From: Lachnospiraceae bacterium
GTDB taxonomy: Bacteria; Bacillota; Clostridia; Lachnospirales; Lachnospiraceae
Assembly: GCA_017614155.1 (NCBI GenBank)
Contig: JAGACK010000011.1
Coordinates: 1-38,773 of the forward strand
DNA length: 38,773 bases
Direction: 5' to 3'
The translations under genes were made by a program, and so were the position numbers. The stretch's first letter is position 1, and every line of letters begins with the position of its first letter. Under the pieces are notes generated by a model. It searched no databases, was not told where the DNA came from, and saw nothing but the letters and a program-made list of their open reading frames with translations. Of the stretch, positions 30,731-38,773 are shown piece by piece.

Positions 30731-32890
30731 TCAGTCATATCTTTTTCTTCTGTCCCCGGCTCCGCTGTAGAACTTTCGCTTTTCGTCATACATCCTGTTG
30801 TCCGCCTCTTTCCTGTGCGAATTATAATCCGGATCTCCGTTCTCCGCATAGGAACAGCCGACAGCCACATGTATGCCCTTTTCTTCGACCAGCGTTCTTA
30901 TCCTGCCGATCTTTCTTTCAAACTCTTCTTTGGTCTCATCGCACGAATAGACGGCAAATTCGTCTCCGCCCATCCTGTAGACATTCTTTACTCCAAAGAC
31001 CTCTTCCAGACACAATGCCACCGTCCTTATCATCCTGTCACCGGCTTCGTGCCCGTCCGTGTCATTGACAGCCTTCAGTCCGTTGACATCACACATGACC
31101 AGACCGTAGGGCCGTGATGTGTCCAGCTCTTCCTCTTCAAACTCTTTTATCGCACGCCTGTTTCCGGCCCCGGTCAGCGCGTCATGGAAACTGTAATCCA
31201 CCAGCTGGGCATGGTTGTCTCTCTGCGAGATCATCTCCGAAAGGAAGAACATCAGCAGCCTGATGATCTCGGATATTTCCTCCATGGCTTCCACCGGAGG
31301 ATTGTCGACGCCGAAAAACCCGATATACCTGCCCCCGAGTATCAGAGGCCCGGTGACAAGGGTATTGATCCCCTGGGGCTTGAGGACTTCGTACATGTTC
31401 CTGCTCACATAACGGTATTTTTCAATATCATATATCAGTATATGGCCGCCTTTTTTATATTCGTTATACCAGACATCGATCACTCCCTCATAGGGCACTC
31501 CTTTGAGATTGTCGATCTCGGGCGAAACACCTTCGTCACAGAACTCGTATGTATTATCAAAGGTCCCGTCATGCATATCCTCGAAAATGTACGAACGGTC
31601 TGCGTGAAGCTCGGTGCACAGATATTCGAGCGCTTTGTTTATCCTGATCTCCGGATCGTCGGTATCCATGACATACTGCAGCAGCCTGTTGATGAACCTG
31701 TCTCTCTCCAGAGAGCTCTTTTCGTATGACCACCAGACAAATATCTGGACAGTCATAAGTATGAAGAATATGACCAGTCCGAACCTGAACCAGCTTCCAT
31801 GTTCCATCGAGGTCCTGACTCCGACCGGAAATCTGACCAGGTCGACAAGGCAGGTCAGAAGAAAGATCCCGGCTCCGATATAAAAGAACTTCATCCCGGA
31901 ACTGACATTGTTTTTCCGGCAGTGGATCTCGTTGTCGATGAGCATCACCGCGAGGATTATCAGCTGCAGCAAATAGGAAAAGTAGATGACTCCCTCCATT
32001 TCGTTCCAGCCTTTGCCAAACACATATCTGGCAGTCAGAAACAGTGCGGGGATCACAACAGATGCCGCAAGGGAAATATACAGATATATCTTTTTCCTGA
32101 ACAGTGTGACCCGGCTGACAAACCAGATCATGGGGAATCCGGCAAGATGCAGTATCCCGTAAACCATTTCCCTGCAGGCATAGGTACATCCGTTCAGAAG
32201 CTGCGGGATCCCGGTATCGCAAAGGCTCCACAATCCGAAAAACATAGCTGAAAGCCCCAGTCCCCAAAGCGACTTCATGATCGAGCTTTTCCGTGACAGA
32301 CAGACATAAAAGGCCATCACAACGATCCCGAATATGATCATCAGGATCGAAAGCGACAGTCCCACGGCATTCTGACTCATGAGACTGTAACGGTAGAGTT
32401 CCTCGGCTCCGTACTGCATATCATTGATGCGTCCGCTCTTTCCGCTCGAAAAAACTGTTTCGCCCTCTATCCGGATAGTTTCACCCTCATCCTTCGAGCC
32501 AAGCCCTATCATGTGATAGGAAATGCCGTCACCGTTACCCGTCATGTTTTCCCTGGTATCAAAGGAATAGATCAGCGCATCTTTTACATAGACCCTGAAC
32601 CGGAGGTTGCTCGTGGACAGATATATCGCGTCCGTTTCCTGCATGGTATCCGGAAGGACCTTTGTCGCGGCAAACCTCCCGCCGTGATCTTCCGCGCGGA
32701 AGCCGCTCAGGTTAACAGTTTCTCCTGTATCAAGCGTCCATCCTTCCGTGTAATCCCGTTCCTTCGCCTCCCTGCCGGAGTTTGCGAATCCCTGTACATC
32801 GGTAAAGAACAGTATCCGGCATAAAAATGCCGTGACTATCAGAAAATATACTGCAAGGCATATCTTTAACGGTCCTGAAATGGATCTCAT
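30731..32890 (-). CDS. Membrane diguanylate cyclase (7TM sensor-GAF-GGDEF)
   Basis: The 719-aa protein has an N-terminal membrane helix and an extracellular sensory domain of about 150 residues with a beta-rich character. Seven membrane helices (about 180-395), a GAF-like domain (about 405-545) and a GGDEF domain with ALTGAGNRRA and an intact MGGDEF near 638 follow. The layout matches 7TMR-DISM-type receptors. It should make cyclic di-GMP upon an extracellular signal. Transcription probably starts from the promoter at 32991-33020. The downstream EAL-containing gene would provide the opposing activity. Confidence 0.88.
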   Translation of the reverse strand: MRSISGPLKICLAVYFLIVTAFLCRILFFTDVQGFANSGREAKERDYTEGWTLDTGETVNLSGFRAEDHGGRFAATKVLPDTMQETDAIYLSTSNLRFRVYVKDALIYSFDTRENMTGNGDGISYHMIGLGSKDEGETIRIEGETVFSSGKSGRINDMQYGAEELYRYSLMSQNAVGLSLSILMIIFGIVVMAFYVCLSRKSSIMKSLWGLGLSAMFFGLWSLCDTGIPQLLNGCTYACREMVYGILHLAGFPMIWFVSRVTLFRKKIYLYISLAASVVIPALFLTARYVFGKGWNEMEGVIYFSYLLQLIILAVMLIDNEIHCRKNNVSSGMKFFYIGAGIFLLTCLVDLVRFPVGVRTSMEHGSWFRFGLVIFFILMTVQIFVWWSYEKSSLERDRFINRLLQYVMDTDDPEIRINKALEYLCTELHADRSYIFEDMHDGTFDNTYEFCDEGVSPEIDNLKGVPYEGVIDVWYNEYKKGGHILIYDIEKYRYVSRNMYEVLKPQGINTLVTGPLILGGRYIGFFGVDNPPVEAMEEISEIIRLLMFFLSEMISQRDNHAQLVDYSFHDALTGAGNRRAIKEFEEEELDTSRPYGLVMCDVNGLKAVNDTDGHEAGDRMIRTVALCLEEVFGVKNVYRMGGDEFAVYSCDETKEEFERKIGRIRTLVEEKGIHVAVGCSYAENGDPDYNSHRKEADNRMYDEKRKFYSGAGDRRKRYD

Positions 32891-32917
32891 TATTTCCCCT
32901 CATCCTTTATAACAATA

Positions 32918-32954
32918 AACGCCCTTACATTCCGGGCCAAATGTAAAGGGCGTT
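32918..32954 (-). terminator. Hairpin with T-rich tail upstream of the 719-aa gene
   Basis: On the minus strand a stem formed by AACGCCCTTTACAT and ATGTAAGGGCGTT (one bulge) is followed by TATTGTTAT. It could terminate the surface-protein transcript. Since a promoter lies just before it, it could also attenuate the GGDEF gene. Confidence 0.6.
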
Positions 32955-32990
32955 CCCTGAACACTTTAATATATGGTTTCTGTCATGTAA

Positions 32991-33020
32991 ATTTTACCTA
33001 AAACACACATATATTGTCAA
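32991..33020 (-). promoter_or_regulatory. Promoter upstream of the membrane GGDEF gene
   Basis: On the minus strand TTGACA (33020-33015), an 18-bp spacer and TAAAAT (32996-32991) form a good sigma-A-type promoter. It lies 11 bp after the stop of the surface-protein gene. Confidence 0.55.
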
Positions 33021-33031
33021 TTCATTCATTT

Positions 33032-36000
33032 TCACCTCCAGGTCCCGTCTGTCAGGGCGCCCTGGTAGTCTGCCTTCTTTTCGGTGATCTTAAAAGAGAG
33101 GGTCTTTTCTCCGGCGAAGCTTCCCACCCCGTGGAGAGTGACCTTCGCCTTGCCCTTCTTTATGTTGTCGGCATAACCCGACACCTCAAAATCCGTGCCG
33201 GGGATCAAAACCGTGCCGCCGCTGTTTTTAAGGATCTCCGTAAGGTCATTGCGGCTCAGCTTCACCTCGGCGCCTGTATATTCCTGAGCCCCGATGGTCT
33301 TGATGCTCTTCGCCTTTAAAAGATCGCAGGCCGGATTTTCAAAATAGCGGCCTGTCACGGTCACCCTGTCGGTATCCAGGTACGCTCCCTTTCCGACAAT
33401 GCTGACCTCCACGATTCCCGAGGCCTCTTCACCCGTGATCACCGGTTTTCCCTCTATCACAAAATCGGTGCCCTTCTTAAGCTTATTTCCATCCAGGTCA
33501 AGGACTGTAACAGCCAGAGCCTTCAGAGAGCTTTTCTTTACAAACTGATCCGCGGCCGTGGCCTTGAGATTTTTAAGGCTCTGCTGCTCTATGGCAAAGC
33601 CCAGCTTTACCGAGCCCTTGTAGCTGCCCTTCCCCTTTACGGTGATAATGGCCGTCTCGGCGCCCTTCGTCAGCTTCCTGTTTTTGCTGTAGGATAGGGT
33701 ATAATCCCTCCCTTCCTTAAGCTTCACGCCCCTGTCCGTTACGGTGACAGCCGGCCTCGCTCCGCCCTTGGCATAGGGTACCTTATGCTCATAGGTATAG
33801 ACAAAGCTGCCGTCATCCTTTGATTCCTTTAGCTCCCTCTTTCCGCTTATCTTAAAGGTTGCGGTCTTCGTCCCCGTAAACATGCCGGAATTCCCGCTCA
33901 CTGCCTCAAATACAGCCGTAGCCGTTCCCGGGAGCACATTGCTTTTGCAGGTCATCCTGTAGGCATCCGAAGGGACCTCCGTACCGTTGTTCTTTAAGAC
34001 TGCGGCAGGGATTATCTCTTCGCCCGTATAATCGTATTTTTTCTTATCAAAGATAACCTTCGCCTTTGAGAGCAGTCTGCTCTTGTCCTTTGTGACCCTT
34101 ATGAGGGCAGTGGCTTCCCCGCCGTAATTCTTGTCATCCGCCTCTATGAAAGCGGTATAATCGCCCTCCTCTTTTATGGTATCACTGTATGTCACCTTAA
34201 AATATCTGCTGCTCACCGGCTTGCCCGTAGAAGCCCGGGTCAGTAGCGGCGCCGGCTTCTGCTCCTTATTAGTGAACTCCAGCCCCAGATCGTGGACAAT
34301 GATATCCCTTCCCAGCATGGCCTTCTCTATGGTAAAGCTTACGGTCTCTTCCTTATTGCCCTTGTAGTTTCCTTTAAACTTAACTGTAAGACTCCCCTCT
34401 CCCGCATCTTTGTTGTTCCTGAAGCTCACAGTATAATCCGTCTTCTCCTTAAGCTCCAGCAGCCCGTCATAGACATGGAAGGAGGGCTTTATGTCAGAGC
34501 CGGTGTAGACATATGAGGACTTCAGTCCGCCGATCCACAGCTTTGAGACTACCGTTTCCTTTCCGGACTCCGGATCGGTTTCGGTCTTCGAAACCTCCCG
34601 ACCCGCTATGGCCACGGACTCTCCGGTGACATTGCCCTTATCATCCTTTATAGGCTCAACGACCGGAGCAGCGTCTCCGCTGAGTGAAGCCACATCTTCC
34701 CTCAGATCCTCAAGATCCCTGCCCTTTTCATCTGTCTTGCAGGGAATATCCGTCCTGTCCAGAGTGGCCTTTTTGCACCACCCACAGGTATATCTGGTGA
34801 TCCCCGGCTGAAGCAGGGTGGCAGGTCGCACCACCTCGCCCTTCCCAAAGTCAAAATGATGATTATCGGGATCCCTGTCAGTCAGATGTCCCTTCTCTAT
34901 CATGCTGCCGCATTCCAGGCAGTATGTATCCCCGGAGTATCCGTATTCCGAGCAGGTGCCCTTCCGCACACCCCTAAGCTCCCTTCGTGATATGGGATGG
35001 CTGCAGGTGACAACTTCCAGTACTGCAGAAAACTCATAGTCCTCATAATTCTTTGCGTTATTGACGCTTATGGTCACCTTTGCGGTTTCTCCCGCAAGGC
35101 TGCTGTCATCCTTAAAGCGCCATTTCAGCAAAGTCCCATCTAAAACGGCGTTGCTGCTTAAGACCCCTTTAGGATCCTCCGTGGCCTTAATGGTACAGGA
35201 GCCGCCCCCGGCGATAAAATCTTCAAGTTCCAGCATCCCCTCATTGCCGTATCTGGCTCCGCCCTTTGCTTCTTTAGCCGGGTATACGGCTTTTTTAATG
35301 GTGAATTTCTCCGTTCTGACGCCACAGTAAGCCCCCCTGCCCGTTATGATAACGGTGGGCGCTTCGGTTGCCGACTTGTCCCCTGCATCGACGTTGTTCG
35401 CATATTCCAAGGTGTAGTCCTTACCCGGGATCAGAAGCGCGCTGCCGTCGCTGACCGTTACCGACGGCGTGATCGCTTTTCCGGTGTAGACCTCATCTGC
35501 GATGGCTGCAACGGTAATATCGCTGTGAACAAGGGATTTGGCAAAGGACGCATTCACTGAAACATTTCCCTGAGGCATTGTAAAGGTGTATCTGCCGTTG
35601 CCGTCCCTTGCGGTGGCGATCCCGCTGCTGTCTGCCTTCTTTACCGTCAGGGAGACAAGCTCATAGTCTGTATCAGGTGTTGTAGTCAGGGTAACGGTCT
35701 TGCCGGCAGTCTCATAGTCCCCTACGGCAAAGGCAGCCGGAGATGCCGAAACCACGCCACCCCTTAAGTCCTTCGGGATCATCACGCCGTAGGCAGGAAC
35801 GAGAACCCTGCCACCCATGGAAGCGATCTCTTTATCGGTCAGCGTATCATAATAACAGCCTCCGTTGCCGTCGGTTAAGGCCTTGCCGGTCAAAACTCTG
35901 ATGATGCCATGAGTACCACTACTGTAACTGCTGGCAAATATACTATCGCCGTTACCGGTCCACCCAAGAGTAATGGTCTGTGCTGCGCCGATGCCTGAAT

Positions 36001-38242
36001 ACGTAGAACCGGAATCGGAACTGGAAGCACTGATGCTTCCGCCGTTAATGGTTATGCTGCCTGTCCAGGAATGAATGCCGAAAGAGCTGCCACTGGCTGT
36101 CAGGTCTCCGCCATTGACAGTGACCTCCTCCCTGACACTGATGGCGCTTGAGTGTTCGCTTTTAACGTTGAGTATCCCGCCGTTCTGGGTAAAGTCATCA
36201 GCGTATATCCCTCCTCCGGACCAGCCTTTGTCATCCACAGTGACTCTGCCGCCGTTTAAGGTGAGAGTGCTATGACTGAGGAAAATGCCGGACTCAGTGG
36301 AATTAGCACAGCTGTTATAGACATTCAGCGCCCCTGTCTTGCCGCTCTGGCTGTAGATGGTAAGATTTTTCGGTTCGTACTCGCTGCCGTTCCCACTGAT
36401 GGCAATGCCCGGGATCCTGCTGCTTTCCGTGCCCAGGTTTATCGTCGCGCCGTCTGAAAGGATAAGATTCACGCTGTCCTTTAAGGTGATGGTTCCGGCG
36501 TAGTTGACAGTCGTGTCTTTCGGAACGATATACCATCCCCCGGAAAGCTCGGTCTCTCCCCCCTCAAGGACGGTGTATTCCTTACATTCCCTTTCCGTGC
36601 CTTTTTCGTCGCAGTATCTGACGGGAGGCTGGGAAAAGACCGCGTTCACATTCACATCTTCCGCGGGCATGGTAAAGGTGCGTGTATTGCCCTCTCCGCT
36701 TACCGCAACGGTTTTGCCGCTTACCGCTCCCGTGACGGTTATCCCGGAAAGCTCAAAGCTCTTCTCAGGCGTTGCCGTAAGTGTGATCGTTTTATCTGCG
36801 CTTTCGTAATCCCTCAGGGAGATCCCGGCCCGGGACGCGGATACCGTGCCTCCCCTGATGTCATCCGGGATGCGGACCCTGTAGGCGGGAATGAGGGTTT
36901 TTCCCGCAAGGGAACTGATCTGAGCCGCAGACAGCTCACCGCTGTAAATACTTTCGTTGCCCGAGACGGCCAGACTGTAGGTGCCACCGATTCTTACGGC
37001 AGGCGCTTTGTAGCTTGTTGCGCTGACTCGATCTTCCCTGCCCGAAAGGGAGAGCCTGATACATGTTTGGCTGTAAGCGCACCACAGCCCGTGCTCTTTT
37101 CCGGCAGCGTCCACTCTGCTGTCGGTGATACTGATATCACTTTTTTCTGCAAATATCGCACAACTGCTGCCTCCTTCTGCTGTAGCGCTGACCCCGGCAT
37201 TGGTGATATCTGCGCCGGCCGTTGAATAAATTGCGTAAAGTCCGCTATGAGAGGTGGCCGTCAAGCTGCAGTTTTTCAGAGTAACGTGGCTGTCTGTTTT
37301 CAGGCATTTACCCGCAGCATCTATAGTAACCCTGCCGCCATACTGCCAAAAGGAATAAACATGAACAGCTTCGGAGCCGCCATAGAATTCAGCCTCTCCC
37401 GTGCCGCCGCTCTGCCCGTAGATCTTAAAGTCGTACATCTTTCCCGTTTCAGCCTCGATACAGCCGTCCGAAAGGCGGCTGTCCTTTGCGCCGAAAGTGA
37501 GCTTCCTGCCGTCCGGGATGATGAGCATAGTATCACCCTTCAGGGTGAGCTTGTGGTCGAAGGCAACATCTTCATCTGCGACGTACCAGCCGCCTGAGAG
37601 CTCCGTCATGATGCTTTCTAACGGGGCAGCCTGCACGCTTGCCGTCTCGCCGTTATCATCCACATATGAAACGCTGATGGGAGCCCTTGTGAAGACCGCC
37701 CTGACGGTGGTATCGTGAGGTCGCATATTGAACTTGTACCTGCCGTCGTCATTAGGTTCAGCGTCAAATTCCTTAAATCCATCTTTGTTAGTGAATGAAT
37801 ATTTGACACTGCTGACCACGTAGCCCTCAGCCGGTGTAACCGTCAGAAAAACGTCCTTGTACGCTTCTGCGGTATTCTTGTCCGCGGATACCGTGCCGTT
37901 TACGATGTCGCTGGAAATGATTATGTTATATAATTGGGGGGCCGGGTCTCCCCTGGCCTCATCAATGACCTCCGCTTCTTCAGGCGCCGGATATTCCGGA
38001 TTGCTTTCTTCTCCGCTGATCTCCTCGCTGTCCTCCGGCAGTCCTTCTTCTGCCGCAGGAATGACCGTTTCATCCCCGCTTATCTCCTCACTGCCCTCCG
38101 GCAGTCCTGTCTCTGCCACAGAAGCCGGTCCTAAACCGTCCGTTTCCGCAGCCAAACTCAGACTCGGTATCTGCGCTGATACCAGCGAGGCAATAAGTAC
38201 TGAAAGCAGTATCCTTTTTATCTTTTTCTTATATCTTTCCAT
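33032..38242 (-). CDS. Giant secreted beta-repeat surface protein
   Basis: The 1736-aa protein has a signal peptide (MERYKKKIKRILLSVLIASLVSAQ, cleavage after about 32) and an acidic linker with two to three copies of GLPxxSEEISG. Three InlB-B-type repeats follow (pattern GGxVSASxxxxxxxxYExAxKTxTLTxTPxxxxEL ending in FTMPxxxVxVxAxF), alternating with two right-handed beta-helix-like modules (GGWYxxxxDxxxxxxxTLK onward). A Cys-rich region (about 1085-1165, CSEYGYSGDTYCLECG and TRYTCGWCKK) comes next. At least six C-terminal beta modules carry YTGxxIxPxxxVxD and PGxDYxxxYxNN. No LPXTG, SLH or choline-binding motif is visible at the C-terminus. It is likely an adhesin or matrix protein. GGGGAGAG precedes the ATG. 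Confidence 0.85.
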   Translation of the reverse strand: MERYKKKIKRILLSVLIASLVSAQIPSLSLAAETDGLGPASVAETGLPEGSEEISGDETVIPAAEEGLPEDSEEISGEESNPEYPAPEEAEVIDEARGDPAPQLYNIIISSDIVNGTVSADKNTAEAYKDVFLTVTPAEGYVVSSVKYSFTNKDGFKEFDAEPNDDGRYKFNMRPHDTTVRAVFTRAPISVSYVDDNGETASVQAAPLESIMTELSGGWYVADEDVAFDHKLTLKGDTMLIIPDGRKLTFGAKDSRLSDGCIEAETGKMYDFKIYGQSGGTGEAEFYGGSEAVHVYSFWQYGGRVTIDAAGKCLKTDSHVTLKNCSLTATSHSGLYAIYSTAGADITNAGVSATAEGGSSCAIFAEKSDISITDSRVDAAGKEHGLWCAYSQTCIRLSLSGREDRVSATSYKAPAVRIGGTYSLAVSGNESIYSGELSAAQISSLAGKTLIPAYRVRIPDDIRGGTVSASRAGISLRDYESADKTITLTATPEKSFELSGITVTGAVSGKTVAVSGEGNTRTFTMPAEDVNVNAVFSQPPVRYCDEKGTERECKEYTVLEGGETELSGGWYIVPKDTTVNYAGTITLKDSVNLILSDGATINLGTESSRIPGIAISGNGSEYEPKNLTIYSQSGKTGALNVYNSCANSTESGIFLSHSTLTLNGGRVTVDDKGWSGGGIYADDFTQNGGILNVKSEHSSAISVREEVTVNGGDLTASGSSFGIHSWTGSITINGGSISASSSDSGSTYSGIGAAQTITLGWTGNGDSIFASSYSSGTHGIIRVLTGKALTDGNGGCYYDTLTDKEIASMGGRVLVPAYGVMIPKDLRGGVVSASPAAFAVGDYETAGKTVTLTTTPDTDYELVSLTVKKADSSGIATARDGNGRYTFTMPQGNVSVNASFAKSLVHSDITVAAIADEVYTGKAITPSVTVSDGSALLIPGKDYTLEYANNVDAGDKSATEAPTVIITGRGAYCGVRTEKFTIKKAVYPAKEAKGGARYGNEGMLELEDFIAGGGSCTIKATEDPKGVLSSNAVLDGTLLKWRFKDDSSLAGETAKVTISVNNAKNYEDYEFSAVLEVVTCSHPISRRELRGVRKGTCSEYGYSGDTYCLECGSMIEKGHLTDRDPDNHHFDFGKGEVVRPATLLQPGITRYTCGWCKKATLDRTDIPCKTDEKGRDLEDLREDVASLSGDAAPVVEPIKDDKGNVTGESVAIAGREVSKTETDPESGKETVVSKLWIGGLKSSYVYTGSDIKPSFHVYDGLLELKEKTDYTVSFRNNKDAGEGSLTVKFKGNYKGNKEETVSFTIEKAMLGRDIIVHDLGLEFTNKEQKPAPLLTRASTGKPVSSRYFKVTYSDTIKEEGDYTAFIEADDKNYGGEATALIRVTKDKSRLLSKAKVIFDKKKYDYTGEEIIPAAVLKNNGTEVPSDAYRMTCKSNVLPGTATAVFEAVSGNSGMFTGTKTATFKISGKRELKESKDDGSFVYTYEHKVPYAKGGARPAVTVTDRGVKLKEGRDYTLSYSKNRKLTKGAETAIITVKGKGSYKGSVKLGFAIEQQSLKNLKATAADQFVKKSSLKALAVTVLDLDGNKLKKGTDFVIEGKPVITGEEASGIVEVSIVGKGAYLDTDRVTVTGRYFENPACDLLKAKSIKTIGAQEYTGAEVKLSRNDLTEILKNSGGTVLIPGTDFEVSGYADNIKKGKAKVTLHGVGSFAGEKTLSFKITEKKADYQGALTDGTWR

Positions 38243-38398
38243 ATCTCTCCCCTTTTCACAAAAATCACTGTTGATTTCAGCTGGCTGTTCATACTGATCC
38301 CCTTTTTGTTCTCATCGGTTACAACGATCAAACCTTTGTTCCCTGTATGATCATAGCATGGTAACACCAAATTCATCACTGATAGAATACTATTATGA

Positions 38399-38773
38399 TC
38401 AGTTTTCCCGGAAAATACGGGTATTCGAAATCGCACACTGATCTCCGGTAAGGGCAATATACAGTTTTTTCGTACCATCTTTGACAGTTGAAATACTGTT
38501 TACCGATACACCAAGATTTTCGGTCTTCATAAAGATCATTTTCCCTTCCCTGCGGATCCTCAGCTTGCAGTCGATCCCCTGTTTATTCTTATCCATCCAG
38601 TTTTCCCATCCGGAAAAATCCCCGGTATGATCGATCAGTACTTCGTTTACAACCTTTTCTTCGGATTCCCAGTTTTCTCCGTCCATCTTAAGCAGCAAAT
38701 ACTCACGGTATTTATCACCACCCACCTGACCGTTCTTTGACGAAAAGATACAGAAATAAGGGCAATGCCATAC
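38399..38773 (-). CDS. 3' part of a gene truncated by the window edge (secreted-protein-like)
   Basis: The open frame runs from the right edge to 38399 with no in-frame stop; about 124 codons are present. An internal GTG at 38725 is not needed as a start, as the frame continues with sense codons to 38773. The visible part (HTGDFSGWENWMDKNKQGIDCKLRIRREGKMIFMKTENLGVSVNSIS, then ALTGDQCAISNTRI) has the alternating pattern of a beta-sandwich such as a LamG-like or carbohydrate-binding domain. That is a shape-based guess. The gap to the surface-protein gene (38243-38398) shows no clear terminator. Confidence 0.6.
   Translation of the reverse strand, partial: VWHCPYFCIFSSKNGQVGGDKYREYLLLKMDGENWESEEKVVNEVLIDHTGDFSGWENWMDKNKQGIDCKLRIRREGKMIFMKTENLGVSVNSISTVKDGTKKLYIALTGDQCAISNTRIFREN

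Overview
The window looks like a chromosome segment of a Lachnospiraceae-type Firmicute (Clostridia). The support is gene content: a TetM-like translation GTPase, a TraX-family membrane protein, PPi-dependent phosphofructokinase, a TrpB2-type enzyme, LarE, TcdA, several GGDEF/EAL proteins and a giant secreted beta-repeat protein. Strong AGGAGG-type ribosome binding sites fit this. No rRNA, tRNA, CRISPR array or prophage was seen. Almost all genes are on the minus strand. The taxonomic call is an inference from families, not from a marker gene.

Left part (1-22 kb). The striking feature is a family of 29-nt imperfect palindromes: outer arms GGAGACA and TGTCTCC around a GGACGGTCC core. I count 18 units at 11 loci, all between 214 and 21918. 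Six loci are convergent pairs, one is a tandem pair and four are single units. Among them, and flanked by them, is a Y1 (HUH) transposase of the REP-associated tyrosine transposase (RAYT) type with a C-terminal helix-turn-helix (3334-4065). This looks like a complete REP/BIME-RAYT system in a Firmicute. One pair lies inside the coding sequence of the TetM-like GTPase and keeps the frame open. Others sit at gene ends, between fur and znuA, inside the PadR operon, and around two orphan double-glycine-leader genes (4364-4804, 8972-9253). A separate branched inverted repeat lies at 4-164.

Functional modules on the left are: a Fur/Zur-ZnuA-ZnuC-ZnuB-lipoprotein zinc-uptake operon (8714-4879) with a palindromic operator at its promoter; a DpnII-like pair of adenine methyltransferases plus a small conserved protein, with no recognisable nuclease (11579-9347); a broken chimeric gene (12333-12752); tcdA-larE (14391-12773); and a PadR-controlled operon (21315-14459). 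That operon encodes PadR, a membrane protein, a DUF4097-like protein, a HlyD-type adaptor, a MacB-type ATPase and an FtsX-type permease. Its leader carries a 15-bp periodic repeat, and five tandem 73-bp repeats lie beyond it.

Right part (22-38.8 kb). No palindrome units were seen here. It holds a 7TM-GGDEF protein (+), pfp, a trpB2-type gene, a 1316-aa GAF-GGDEF-GGDEF-EAL-PAS protein, a membrane GGDEF protein, a 1736-aa secreted beta-repeat protein, and the 3' part of another gene running off the right edge. Cyclic-di-GMP signalling dominates this part.
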